From the NCBI GenBank assembly GCA_003644205.1, contig QNBT01000001.1, forward strand, positions 1 to 55,529: a stretch of DNA of 55,529 nucleotides. The letters are read 5' to 3'. Below are positions 24,448 through 33,514 of the stretch, in pieces. Position 1 is the first letter of the stretch. The number at the start of each line of letters is the position of its first letter. Both the position numbers and the translations under genes were made by a program. Under the pieces are notes generated by a model that ran no database searches, was not told the DNA's origin, and saw only the letters and a list, made by a program, of their open reading frames with translations. The stretch is from Planctomycetota bacterium (GTDB lineage Bacteria > Planctomycetota > Phycisphaerae > Sedimentisphaerales > Anaerohalosphaeraceae).

Positions 24448-25616
24448 AATCCCTTATAAAGTGGCCGGGAGGGAAGTCTAGCGAGATCAGGTTCATTCAA
24501 AAGATCATTCCAGACTTCGATAGATATATTGAACCTTTTCTAGGCGGAGGCGCCTTGTTCTTCTATCTAGAACCCAAGAAGGCAATCATAAACGATGCTT
24601 CAACGAAATTGATGATGTTCTACTCATTCCTGAAGAATGGATCTCGCAGAAGGTTGGTCGAGAAAGAATTGCATGATTATGTCAAGTATTGGGCCAGAAT
24701 TACCACCTACATCAAGAAATTCGGCGACTCCCTTGTGTCTCTTTATGAAGAATACAGATTTGACAGAATAACAGAAGAAGAGTTTCAAAGCCAAATCCAA
24801 AGGCTCTTCAAAGAGAAGATTGTACCCTTCAACGGCCTTTTTCTCGAAAGCTTCTGCCATAATCAGAAGAGCCTTCTCAAGCACATAGAAAATAACCTTA
24901 TTGCCAAGCTTCGAAGGATAAAGCACAAGATTGATCTTGCCAACGGTTTTTCCAAAGAGATGCTCATGCAGAATATTGAAACAGCATTCAGAAGCGGCTT
25001 CTATATACATTTCAGGGAGATAATGAACAAGTCTAAGCGTGGTGAAATCCAAATCACAGATGCAAAAGAAGTCGCAAATTACTATTTCGTAAGAGAGTTC
25101 TGTTACGGCTCGATGTTCAGGTACAATAGTAAGGGAGATTTTAACATACCTTATGGCGGAATCGCGTACAACACAAAGGACTTCAAAACCAAGGTCACTA
25201 ACCTTTTTTCAAATTCAGTTAGACGATTGCTCGAGAATGCGATAATAGAAAACATGGATTTCGAGAAGCTCCTTCTCAAGCACAAGCCAACTCACGAAGA
25301 CTTCATATTCTTTGATCCCCCCTATGACACCGAGTTCAGCGAATACGAGGAGAACCCTTTCACGAAGGAAGACCAGAAAAGATTAGCGGAATGTATAATG
25401 AGATTACCTTCAAAATTCATACTGATAATAAAAGAAACACCATTTATTCGCAGCCTCTATGAAACTCCTGAGTTTAGTAAAAGGGGGGTAAAGATAGAAA
25501 AAGTCGGCAAAAAATACACTTACAACGTCAGGGGCCGGAATGAAAGGGTTACCACACATCTAATTATTCATAATATTGTGGAAGTGGACGCTACTAACCT
25601 AAATATGTTCTTCTGA
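24444..25616 (+). CDS. D12-class (Dam-like) adenine-N6 DNA methyltransferase
   Basis: A 390-aa enzyme that transfers methyl from SAM to adenine in DNA. Motifs: KWPGGKSSEI near the N-terminus (D12 motif X), EPFLGGGALFFY (motif I), and FFDPPYDTEFSEY (catalytic motif IV, about residue 290). The middle, 60-200, is a long recognition insert. It converges with the TdeIII-like restriction gene (23-bp overlap), so the pair is probably a restriction-modification system. A GGAGGGTGAG stretch precedes the ATG. Confidence 0.9.
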   Translation: MKSLIKWPGGKSSEIRFIQKIIPDFDRYIEPFLGGGALFFYLEPKKAIINDASTKLMMFYSFLKNGSRRRLVEKELHDYVKYWARITTYIKKFGDSLVSLYEEYRFDRITEEEFQSQIQRLFKEKIVPFNGLFLESFCHNQKSLLKHIENNLIAKLRRIKHKIDLANGFSKEMLMQNIETAFRSGFYIHFREIMNKSKRGEIQITDAKEVANYYFVREFCYGSMFRYNSKGDFNIPYGGIAYNTKDFKTKVTNLFSNSVRRLLENAIIENMDFEKLLLKHKPTHEDFIFFDPPYDTEFSEYEENPFTKEDQKRLAECIMRLPSKFILIIKETPFIRSLYETPEFSKRGVKIEKVGKKYTYNVRGRNERVTTHLIIHNIVEVDATNLNMFF

Positions 25617-26391
25617 TCGATGCCAGAGCTTCGTTAATTGTATGAGCGTTTTTACGGTATTCAGATAATACTATATGATAACCATCTGGTGATTTGCAGA
25701 TGAAATTCCAAAAATCCTTCCCTATGAGTAACTCATCTTTCGCAAAGAATTGTTTTACTCGTTCTTGTCTCCATTCATTGTTTTCCCCAAAACGATTGTA
25801 TGCAGTTGCAAAAAATATTTTAATACCTGTATTTCTTGGAAGCACATTCGACAACACACAAAACTGCTCAAGAATAGCTTCTTTCTCGGAACGTGCCTTC
25901 TTATTATCAAGGTCACCACCTATTTTCAACTCAATCAAGAAGTGCTTTTTACTGTCTCTATCAATCAAGTAATAATCACTATCATGCCTCTTGTTTCTTG
26001 ATGTTCCTATATTCAATTCCCTTAAACATTGATAGTCCTCGGTCTTTGGCTCTCTTTCCCTCCTTTTATATTTCTCAAGAATTTCGGCTATTTTTGCCGT
26101 TTGTTCAACATTCAAAGGCCCGTTGACTTCTTTCTTCACTACATAAGACAATCGAGCTATATTCATCGCAAGCTTTTCAAGCATATTGCCCAAAGAACTG
26201 TCTAAAGACCTAACAAGTGCTGTATAATATTGTGTTTCCTTCCCCAAGGCCTCGATAAACACATTGTGAATCTTCATATTTATCGTCCCTTCCGGGTTTT
26301 CGACCTCACCTTCGTGTCGCGCCTTGAAACCTTCAGCAAAAGCTTCGACCGCAACCTTTACTAATGCCCTTATCGCCTTTTCATCAACCAT
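25594..26391 (-). CDS. TdeIII-family type II restriction endonuclease
   Basis: A 265-aa protein that I recognise as TdeIII-like from its conserved core: RHDSDYYLIDRD, then FLIELKIGGDLDNKKARSEK (the D...ExK nuclease site), FFATAYNRFGE and GKDFWNFIC. The family is expected to cut double-stranded DNA at GGNCC-like sites; specificity here is inference. ATG at 26391 is chosen because TTTTATAT lies 27 nt upstream and nothing resembling a ribosome site precedes any start. Paired with the convergent D12 methylase. Confidence 0.85.
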   Translation of the reverse strand: MVDEKAIRALVKVAVEAFAEGFKARHEGEVENPEGTINMKIHNVFIEALGKETQYYTALVRSLDSSLGNMLEKLAMNIARLSYVVKKEVNGPLNVEQTAKIAEILEKYKRREREPKTEDYQCLRELNIGTSRNKRHDSDYYLIDRDSKKHFLIELKIGGDLDNKKARSEKEAILEQFCVLSNVLPRNTGIKIFFATAYNRFGENNEWRQERVKQFFAKDELLIGKDFWNFICKSPDGYHIVLSEYRKNAHTINEALASIRRTYLG

Positions 26392-26410
26392 GAATATAGA
26401 TGTATTCGAT

Positions 26411-26418
26411 ATATAAAA
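26411..26418 (-). promoter_or_regulatory. TATA-like box of the restriction gene
   Basis: TTTTATAT on the minus strand, 27 nt from its first base to the ATG, no Shine-Dalgarno: leaderless archaeal layout. The gap between this gene and the HNH gene holds nothing else that I recognise. Confidence 0.5.
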
Positions 26419-26683
26419 TACTCCAACAGTTGAAACCACGTCAGATAGAAAGGCAAACTATGCTACTCGCCTTAACATGAAAGAACGGTCACTGACAATC
26501 AGAATGTCACAATTGAGAAGGCGGTGTTGTGTATCCTCGCCTGCTATGGAAAACCAGAGTTCTAGATCGTGCGACCAAAACAGAGGCAATCGGCATGAGG
26601 CACAGATATAATGCCAAGGCATGCAATTGAAAGCAAGGTCGCACCTAATCCAAAATCTGATGCCCAAGGATACTCAGAAAACG

Positions 26684-27406
26684 TTAATTTGATTTATCAA
26701 TAATCGCCTTCAGTTTTTCTATACTTAGCATCTTTTCTCTTTTTCTGTGTATCATCTTGTGGCAATTTGAACACAGCGGGGAGACCTTCTTCAGAGCGTC
26801 ACCGAGTCTTGTCTGGTTCCCGCTTATCTCCATCTCGTGAACTGGTTCCTTGTGATGAAGTTCAATGAAACCCTTGCCACGCTCCCCGTACTTTCTCTCG
26901 AAATCAAAGTCACAAGCCTCGCATCGTAGCTTCCCGTTGTTTATCCTTTTCAGTTCCCTTACTGCAACATCTCTGAGTTTCTGAGAACGCTCACGTTGTT
27001 TCCTTGTTCTCGTTTCCATCGCACCTTCTTCGATTATAATGTCCGAGAAATCCGCATCTATCTCCCTTTTTATCTGACGTTTGTTGAAGCCCTGCGATTT
27101 CAGAGACTCGAAGACTGGCTTGTTCTTCTCTAAATATAACATTCCCTTGTCAGTAATTCTCCACCTGGCTCCAGCAATATAATCAGCAAGCCCCCTGCTT
27201 GTCAGCGCGTTGTGCGATTTCAAGTTTCTTACTTTCTGGCTGAAGTAAGTGTCTCTTCTGTTCCTTATTATCTCCGCGTCACGCCCTGCTAGGTGCAGTC
27301 TGTTCTCAAGTTCCTTTATTAATTGTGTGGTAGTCACGATGTATGGATGGTGGTCTTTCATTACCCCAAGAGCAGGAATAATTAAGTCCTGTTCGGTGTA
27401 CACCAT
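26684..27406 (-). CDS. HNH endonuclease with N-terminal winged helix
   Basis: A 240-aa protein. Residues 1-90 (LIIPALGVMKDHHPYIVTTT, then RWRITDKGMLYLEK) resemble the Mrr-type winged helix of restriction enzymes. The C-terminal HNH nuclease has CEACDFDFERKYGERGKGF, IELHHKEPVHE and PLCSNCHKMIHRK, giving both the zinc site and the catalytic His/Asn/His. Probably a modification-dependent or type II restriction enzyme in this defence island. Promoter TTTAAATA lies 27 nt before the ATG. Confidence 0.88.
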   Translation of the reverse strand: MVYTEQDLIIPALGVMKDHHPYIVTTTQLIKELENRLHLAGRDAEIIRNRRDTYFSQKVRNLKSHNALTSRGLADYIAGARWRITDKGMLYLEKNKPVFESLKSQGFNKRQIKREIDADFSDIIIEEGAMETRTRKQRERSQKLRDVAVRELKRINNGKLRCEACDFDFERKYGERGKGFIELHHKEPVHEMEISGNQTRLGDALKKVSPLCSNCHKMIHRKREKMLSIEKLKAIIDKSN

Positions 27407-27409
27407 AAT

Positions 27410-27433
27410 TTTTATATGTCAGGAGTATTTAAA
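27410..27433. promoter_or_regulatory. Divergent archaeal-type promoter pair
   Basis: Within 35 bp two TATA-like boxes face opposite ways. TTTTATAT at 27410-27417 lies 31 nt before the plus ATG at 27441, and TTTAAATA (minus, 27433-27426) lies 27 nt before the HNH ATG. Neither start has a well-placed ribosome site. This is the clearest archaeal signal in the window. Confidence 0.6.
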
Positions 27434-27440
27434 ATCTAAT

Positions 27441-27773
27441 ATGGGAAGAGCTGCAAACTATGGCAGAGATAGAGGCAAATTACGTGACTGGGCTGAACTT
27501 GAAAGAAGAGTCAAGAACAATGAGAATGTCATAATCAAGGAAGGCAGGGGTAGGTATCCGGAATGTTTCAAAACACTTCCTTACGGCTGGTGCCCAAGGC
27601 CCTCAGAAATCCCAGATGAACCTAAAAACGTCCCCAAGACATGTAAGGCTTGCCAGGAATATTTACAAAGCAAGTTCTATCAAAAGTATTTCTTGCCTGG
27701 CGAATACAGAAAAAGGTTGGAACGGTTTAAAGCAATTGGCTTGCCAACTAAAATAGAGACTGTAAGAAAATAG
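27441..27773 (+). CDS. Small Cys-containing hypothetical protein
   Basis: A 110-aa basic protein starting MGRAANYGRDRGKLRDWAEL with Cys residues in RYPECFK, GWCPRP and KTCKACQEYL, possibly one zinc site. It is divergent from the HNH nuclease and shares its promoter gap, so it may be a cognate regulator or accessory protein. No family recognised. Confidence 0.65.
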   Translation: MGRAANYGRDRGKLRDWAELERRVKNNENVIIKEGRGRYPECFKTLPYGWCPRPSEIPDEPKNVPKTCKACQEYLQSKFYQKYFLPGEYRKRLERFKAIGLPTKIETVRK

Positions 27774-27799
27774 TCCCTCGAACTGACGAAGATCGGACT

Positions 27800-27973
27800 T
27801 CACTCCCCGAACATCTCCGGCGCGATCTCCCTCAACGTCTTCGGCTTCAAGTGCAGGTTTTGCTGTATCTGAATGCTAAGAGACCCTCACAAATTCTCAA
27901 ACAGCAACAGTTGCTCGCTCCTGCCCTCAACCTTTTCACGGCGTTGTATAGCTTCATGCATGTCATTGTACTT
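27800..27973 (-). pseudogene. Relic of helicase-type 3' end
   Basis: The frame reads HEAIQRREKVEGRSEQLLLF, ENL, then TGA, closely matching the end of the SNF2-like helicase at 36836 (NKAAFGSEQLFLFSDL); 16 bases (AACAGTTGCTCGCTCC on the plus strand) are identical. Beyond the TGA the same frame continues as QQNLHLKPKTLREIAPEMFG and stops, which also looks like protein. A deleted helicase-like gene probably stood here. Confidence 0.5.
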
Positions 27974-28060
27974 TGGTTAACGGATGAAGGGAAAGTGATT
28001 GAATAAACATCTGAAAACCTGCAATTTTTCAAACCCAAGTCCAATTCTCGACCATTGAAC

Positions 28061-29824
28061 CTAATACGAAGTTGTGTTACCCCTCTTCTTTCTGATCTGT
28101 TCTATAGCATCAGCGGGTACTGAACGGTGGCCTTTAACAATATCGACTACCGAGTTGACGACACGTTTTGGCAGACGCGATGAGCCACGGGAAACCGTCT
28201 CCGAGGCCATGGCCTTGGCAAAAGCCTCATCCGGGGGTTTCGATGGTGCATATTTATGGGCGACACGTTCCACCTTTTCACCAAATCCGTTATCTGTCGA
28301 GCGGATGATGTCGTATACGGCGTGGTATACCTCTTCGGCAAGCGTTTGCCCTCTGTTAAAGCCCGCGCGATATATTGTCATTCGACCTCGTCCCGTATCA
28401 CCGTCAATACCCCAACTGCCAGCAATCTCATACTGTTTTCCCGGTTCGTATTCGTCTCCCAGTGATAACCTAGCTATGTCAGGGCTGGCATAAGGTCTTG
28501 TATAGTTATATATAACATCGCAATTTGCCGCAAACCAGGGATTTTTCTTCAGGGTGTTGATCAGCCTTGTATGCTTCGCCGGTACCCTGAGACCGTATAT
28601 TCTCTCCACCGCACTACAACATGCACCTTTTTCGCCATTGCGTTTTATCCTGAGTTGCGGAGGGTAAACGATCCGCAGTTGAGGACTTGTGGAAATCTCT
28701 TCCAGTCTGTATAACTCCTCCTGCCACGAGGGCCACGCTTCCAAGCACGGAGGCGTGGCCGGGGGATCGGCCATCCGCTCATACCCTTTCAGGGCGGCAG
28801 AGTAGAGTTTGTCCCGCGATTTCTCCCAGACTGAGCCCAGAGTCTCTGTAATTTCGGGCATTTCATCAATCGCGTAGGCCCAGGAATTGATGTTCTTCTG
28901 ATTGGCTTCGGTGACCAGTTCATCGAAAGCATAAAGTTGTTCCGGTGAAAGCAGGGACTGCTCAGGATCATGCAATATGATACTGGCCATGTCCTCCACC
29001 ATCTCATAGCTTTGATCGCCTGACAGTTTTTTAATCCCCATCGTGTAGCGTTTTCCCCCGGCTGGTGCCCTGTAATAATCACGCCGTATGGGTTCAAAAT
29101 CCGCTGGTAACTGCCCTTTTGTGGTGGGGATTTCGACTTCGGTGCGGTTTCCGTCCTCGCCTACTTGTGTCGGCCAGTGCTGTACGAGCCGCTCTGCGGC
29201 CTCGTATGCAGTACGATTTTCTTTCGAGGCGAAACGCCTCTTGTACGATTTCTGGGTCTTGAGCCCGGGGCGATGGATGCCTCGCAGCCTCTCCGTGCCA
29301 ATGTAGGCCGTCATGGCTCTGTCGGTTCCGCCGAGATAGCTGTAAGTGTGAGGTTTGCCGGGCACCCGTACACCAAACAACAGGACACTCGGCTCGCTTG
29401 TTTTGCTCGACCTGGCAACATCCTGGATGTAGTCAAGCTCTGTTCGAGCATTTTTGTTGGAAAGCTGCTCCAGTGCCTCAATGTATCCGGCACTGACTAT
29501 CTCGCCGGTCACGTCTTTTGCCATGTCAAACAGCTTCGAATGTGGCATACGTGGGTGAATGGCTCTCATTCGGCGAGCAACGCGACCTGTGAGATACTTG
29601 AGTTCGGGCGTTTTTCCGGCTTGCCCGTTGTATAAACCGGCAGCGTACTCTCTGAGCTTTTCAGCGGCCTCCTTGACTTCGGCAGGCTGGCCGTTATTGA
29701 GTCGCTTCAGGATTCTGTCCGGCGGTGATTCAACTATCGAGAACGACTCCGGCCTTTCGCGGTAATCCGCTACAATCGTGTATGCGGCCTTGCCTGACCC
29801 TGCGCCTACATCCTCTTTATACAA
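28061..29824 (-). CDS. Large orphan protein with degenerate zincin motif
   Basis: A 587-aa soluble protein with no family I can name. About residue 490 it has GQTLAEEVYHAVYDIIR, which has the shape of a HExxH helix (compare HELGHAIYD) but with Glu in place of the first His, and 45 residues later PPDEAFAKAMASE, like the third-ligand segment of phage-associated zincins. It may be an inactive or altered metalloprotease-fold protein. A TTG at 29824 is the only likely start; the frame stays open upstream without ATG, so the true start is uncertain. GC-rich coding like the helicase/primase block, not like its AT-richer neighbours. Confidence 0.6.
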   Translation of the reverse strand: MYKEDVGAGSGKAAYTIVADYRERPESFSIVESPPDRILKRLNNGQPAEVKEAAEKLREYAAGLYNGQAGKTPELKYLTGRVARRMRAIHPRMPHSKLFDMAKDVTGEIVSAGYIEALEQLSNKNARTELDYIQDVARSSKTSEPSVLLFGVRVPGKPHTYSYLGGTDRAMTAYIGTERLRGIHRPGLKTQKSYKRRFASKENRTAYEAAERLVQHWPTQVGEDGNRTEVEIPTTKGQLPADFEPIRRDYYRAPAGGKRYTMGIKKLSGDQSYEMVEDMASIILHDPEQSLLSPEQLYAFDELVTEANQKNINSWAYAIDEMPEITETLGSVWEKSRDKLYSAALKGYERMADPPATPPCLEAWPSWQEELYRLEEISTSPQLRIVYPPQLRIKRNGEKGACCSAVERIYGLRVPAKHTRLINTLKKNPWFAANCDVIYNYTRPYASPDIARLSLGDEYEPGKQYEIAGSWGIDGDTGRGRMTIYRAGFNRGQTLAEEVYHAVYDIIRSTDNGFGEKVERVAHKYAPSKPPDEAFAKAMASETVSRGSSRLPKRVVNSVVDIVKGHRSVPADAIEQIRKKRGNTTSY

Positions 29825-30138
29825 CAGTTTCTCACGATTTCTCGTGAACCTGGCTTCGTAATTCGTTTGAATCCCCTCGCTTGTAATGTGGAGAGGTAGA
29901 GGGAAGGTTTTTATTTCCGGCTATACACGGGCCTTGCCGAACGCGCGGATAACATTTCGGATCGGCGAGCAGGGTACGCCCTCGGCTCCTGGAACGTACA
30001 CCGGCAGGACTGATTATAGGCCTTCACCGGCTGAAAATTTTTCCCTTTACATATAGTCCGTAATCGGGTTTAATTACAGCACTTTAGCGTTTTAAGTTTT
30101 TAATTTAGTTGGTGTTATGTGAAAGGAGATAGCACAAA
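29825..30138 (+). promoter_or_regulatory. Upstream region of the Liv operon
   Basis: A gene-free gap between divergent genes. Just before livJ it becomes AT-rich (TTTACATATAGT near 30050, TTTTAAGTTTTTAATTTAG near 30090) and ends with a good AAAGGAG ribosome site. The promoter is probably here but the exact boxes are uncertain. Confidence 0.4.
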
Positions 30139-31293
30139 ATGAAACGGCTTACAAATCTAATTACTGGCAGGGCATTACTAATCGTAGTTTTAGGGATTTT
30201 AATTGTATTTCCTTCTGGTTGCTCAAAAAAGAGGTCGGAAGCAAAAGAGATAAAGATCGGCGTACTTATGCCGCTGACAGGTGATGCTGCTTCTATAGGA
30301 GTTCCAGCTTGGAATGGCATCCAGCTTGCGATCGAACAGATAAATAGCAGGAGGAATTCAGAGGAGCCTTTACTTGAATTAGTGTCAGAAGATACCAAAG
30401 CTCTTCCAGCAGAAGGATTATCTGCTCTACAAAAGTTAATTTCGATCGAGAAGTTAAAGTTCGTCATAGGGCCGCTGACAAGCACGGTTACATTGGCTGT
30501 TGCCCCCTTAGCGGAGCAAAAAAAGGTTGTAATTATCTCGCCAGGAGCCTCAGCACCAAAGATTTCAGAATCGGGTGATTACATTTTCAGAAGTGAAATC
30601 TCAGAGAAGCTCGGCGGTGCAATTCAGGCTACAATGGCTGTGAACAAGCTCGCCTACAGGAGGGTAGCTTGTGTCTATATTAATACGGACTATGGAGCGG
30701 GCCTATTCGGAGTATTCAAGAAGTCTTTTGAGCAAGGAGGTGGAAGCGTTGTTCTCTCGGAAGCTTTTGACCAAGGCGAGACAGATTTTAGGGCCATAAT
30801 TTCAAAAATCAAGTCGGAAGAAGTCGATGCTGTCTTTCTTGTGGCAATCGATGAAGTAATAAACTTCGTCAGACAAAAGAAAGAACTGGGATTGGTCGCA
30901 CAGATATACACAACACCGATTTTTGAAAACAAATTGTACCTAGAAAAGTTGGGTGAACTTGCTGAAGGAATTGTATATGTGTACTACGGCACATACAATC
31001 CAGAGTCTCAAGATGATAGGACAATATCTTTTGTCCGAGCGTACGAAAGCAGATTTAATAGTGCTCCAACTTACTATTCGGCCAATGCGTACGATGCAGC
31101 ATATATGTTGTATACCGCGCTAAAGGAATCGAAGTACCAACTAAAAACGGTAAAGGATGCTTTGTATAACATCAAGAATTTTGAAGGAGTTTCAGGTACC
31201 ATGTCGTTTGATTCTAACGGTGATGTTACAAAAGATGTATCACTCAAGACAGTGGAGAATGGAACTTTCCAGTTTTACAAAAACGTCAGGTAG
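30139..31293 (+). CDS. livJ: Branched-chain amino acid ABC transporter substrate-binding protein
   Basis: A 384-aa periplasmic or surface-anchored binding protein of the Liv/ANL receptor family. It has an N-terminal hydrophobic signal ending VFPSGCSKK (lipoprotein-type Cys), then IKIGVLMPLTGDAASIG, VIGPLTSTVTLAVAPLA, SPGASAPKI and SANAYDAAYMLYTAL, all landmarks of this fold. It binds the ligand for LivHMGF encoded downstream; ligand identity (amino acid, urea, amide or other) cannot be read. AAAGGAG precedes the ATG. Two unrelated genes separate it from livH. Confidence 0.9.
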   Translation: MKRLTNLITGRALLIVVLGILIVFPSGCSKKRSEAKEIKIGVLMPLTGDAASIGVPAWNGIQLAIEQINSRRNSEEPLLELVSEDTKALPAEGLSALQKLISIEKLKFVIGPLTSTVTLAVAPLAEQKKVVIISPGASAPKISESGDYIFRSEISEKLGGAIQATMAVNKLAYRRVACVYINTDYGAGLFGVFKKSFEQGGGSVVLSEAFDQGETDFRAIISKIKSEEVDAVFLVAIDEVINFVRQKKELGLVAQIYTTPIFENKLYLEKLGELAEGIVYVYYGTYNPESQDDRTISFVRAYESRFNSAPTYYSANAYDAAYMLYTALKESKYQLKTVKDALYNIKNFEGVSGTMSFDSNGDVTKDVSLKTVENGTFQFYKNVR

Positions 31294-31321
31294 GCAGTCA
31301 AGTTGACATCGAAGCAAGCTA

Positions 31322-32656
31322 ATGAGCAAAGAAAAGCACGAAGAACAAAATGAGAAAGGAAAAGATCAGTTGTTCTGGAAAAGGTGGGGCCAACTGCTTG
31401 TAGCATTTGTCAAAACAAAAGTTGCAGAAATCATTGTAGGTTTTTTTACATTCTTAGTTGTTTCTTCTTTTCCCGATAAAGTCAACTGGTTACTCAATGT
31501 CTTAATCGGGGTGCTTGTCGGCACACTATATCATTTTCATAATAAGGCGACATTTGAAAAATTGGAAGACGCGACCAAGGAAGGAATGCTGAAAACGGTC
31601 AAAGATGTAAATAATCTCAGTAAAAGTGTAGATAATCTAAGTAACAATGTAATTCCAAAGTTAGAAAAAAAACTCTCAAAAGTCACCAACAAGCTAACAA
31701 AAGATGTTATAGAGACCATGTACAGTTTTCCAGAATTTATATCGTTGGGGAATGAAATTGAGAAAAGTAAGAACGATTGTGATAGTGAGATTGTTGAGTG
31801 GGTTTTGAAAGACCAAGTAGCCCTCCTAGAAAAAAAAGAACATATTTTGACCATAGAAGGATATTTGAAGTTGCTTCATAAATTCGCAGAGGAGCACCAT
31901 AAGCTGTACTGTGTGAATATCACTCCTCCAGTATTTTGGTTTTCTGACAAACCTAATAGAGAGTTTGTAGAAGCATACGCCTCGGAAACCAAAGAGCAAC
32001 GAGTTCACCGCCTTACACGAATAGATAAAAAAGAACTCTTGCGCAACCAGTTTGAAATGGCCTTTGATGAAATAGGTGCAAAGTGGTCTGGAGAACTACT
32101 TCGTTGGTGCTTATTCTTATTCCAACGGCTTCTAGATGACGGTGATAGGCAAATAAGTTCATTCGTAGTGGAAAACCTTAGCAACGCAAGCATTAAAGAA
32201 ACGTTTAAGATGACAGTGCTGGAATCAACTAAGAGGGAGAAAATTGAGTATGGATTTCTTCATGATATCCCTGAAGAAGAACGCCAAGAACTTTTGACTG
32301 CTATTCGTGCCGTGAGAGACTCCCCAAGTCACTGTAAGGCTATAAACCGACGAATTGTTAGAAAATTCATTGAAGACCATAAGGAAGAAGGATCTTTATT
32401 CATAAATAACGCCAGGCTGGCATCTGCGTTTAAAGGTTTGTTCGATACCAAATATTACGGAGAAGTTGGGGTATATATCCTCAACGAAGAACCCTGCAAA
32501 GCATTTGCTACAATAGGGGAGTTTGGGAGCCTGATAAAAATCAAGAGTATGCCCCCTGCCAAAGTCTTTGAAGTGCTCAAAGGTCTGTTTAAAGAGGCAA
32601 CCGAAGAGGGCCGTGGATCAGATATAGGAAATATGAAGTATTTATATGAAAGCTGA
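31322..32656 (+). CDS. Membrane-anchored coiled-coil protein in the Liv operon
   Basis: A 444-aa protein. Two hydrophobic helices near the start (IIVGFFTFLVVSSF, LLNVLIGVLVGTLYHF) form a hairpin, then a coiled coil (VKDVNNLSKSVDNLSNNVIP, heptad repeats of Leu/Val) and a cytosolic alpha-rich domain of about 300 residues with no known motif. It overlaps the SDR gene by 11 nt, so it is part of the operon. Not a normal Liv component; it could be a membrane sensor or scaffold. Confidence 0.65.
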   Translation: MSKEKHEEQNEKGKDQLFWKRWGQLLVAFVKTKVAEIIVGFFTFLVVSSFPDKVNWLLNVLIGVLVGTLYHFHNKATFEKLEDATKEGMLKTVKDVNNLSKSVDNLSNNVIPKLEKKLSKVTNKLTKDVIETMYSFPEFISLGNEIEKSKNDCDSEIVEWVLKDQVALLEKKEHILTIEGYLKLLHKFAEEHHKLYCVNITPPVFWFSDKPNREFVEAYASETKEQRVHRLTRIDKKELLRNQFEMAFDEIGAKWSGELLRWCLFLFQRLLDDGDRQISSFVVENLSNASIKETFKMTVLESTKREKIEYGFLHDIPEEERQELLTAIRAVRDSPSHCKAINRRIVRKFIEDHKEEGSLFINNARLASAFKGLFDTKYYGEVGVYILNEEPCKAFATIGEFGSLIKIKSMPPAKVFEVLKGLFKEATEEGRGSDIGNMKYLYES

Positions 32657-33506
32657 CAGACAGAAACTAATTATCGTGACAGGAGTAGGTTATCGCGACA
32701 CTGGGTGTAATGACGACACCCTAAACGTATATGACTCGCCAAATGCAAAAGCCAACATAGGGGGCTGGATAGCCCACGAATTAGCTTCCGCAGGTCTCAA
32801 TTTATTACTTGTGTCGAGGCGCAAAGAGAGATTGACGCGAGTCAAAAATTCACTCCACGAGAAGTTTCCGAATTCACAAGTAGACTGCGAGGCCGTTGAT
32901 TTGCTGGATGCGGCTTCCGTACGCCGCGTAGTATCAAGAGTCGTTCCTGAAGCCCATGTCAATTTGGTCCACTCCGTGGGCTTAAGTGCCGGAAACTATA
33001 AGGTGCTAAATGATAATCCCTACCTTGAAGTCGAGAGTACACCACCCGAGCTGCCCGTACTCGAGTTTGAGATTGTGGTTAAGACGTTGTTGATCCTTGT
33101 TCAGGCATTTCTGCCGAGATTAACTCAACAACAGGACTCTCGCATTGTTGTAGTATCTTCGATGAGCGGAATCAGAGCGTACCCCTTGGGTTATTCTCAC
33201 GCGAGCGCCAAGGCGGGATTACACCATGCTGTGAGAAGTCTCTGCCTTGAGTTAAACAAGAGGAATATCTATGTTTCTGAGGTATTACCTGGTATTGTTG
33301 ACACTGGCTTGTATGACAGCCCAGAAGTTCAGAAGGCTGTGGTTAAAATTGGCAGGGCGTTCGATTATGACTATGAGAAAATAGGTCTTCCGCAAACGCA
33401 TCCACGAGAGGTAGCTGAGGCTGTCAAGCTTTGCCTAGTAAGTCAAGCACACATCTTGGCAATCAACATGGTTTCGAAGGGACAATGGCCTAATATGGGA
33501 GCTTAG
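32646..33506 (+). CDS. Short-chain dehydrogenase/reductase in the Liv operon
   Basis: A 286-aa SDR. N-terminal LIIVTGVGYRDTG occupies the place of the TGxxxGxG dinucleotide loop with an insertion before the second helix (GGWIAHELASAGLNLLLVSR). A catalytic Ser lies in VVVSSMSG and the Tyr-Lys pair in YSHASAK, and PGIVDTGLY follows. The N-terminal loop is longer than usual (about 20 extra residues). It would oxidise or reduce a small alcohol or ketone with NAD(P), possibly the imported substrate or a derivative; that link is inferred from the operon only. Confidence 0.8.
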   Translation: MKADRQKLIIVTGVGYRDTGCNDDTLNVYDSPNAKANIGGWIAHELASAGLNLLLVSRRKERLTRVKNSLHEKFPNSQVDCEAVDLLDAASVRRVVSRVVPEAHVNLVHSVGLSAGNYKVLNDNPYLEVESTPPELPVLEFEIVVKTLLILVQAFLPRLTQQQDSRIVVVSSMSGIRAYPLGYSHASAKAGLHHAVRSLCLELNKRNIYVSEVLPGIVDTGLYDSPEVQKAVVKIGRAFDYDYEKIGLPQTHPREVAEAVKLCLVSQAHILAINMVSKGQWPNMGA

Positions 33507-33514
33507 CAAAGACG

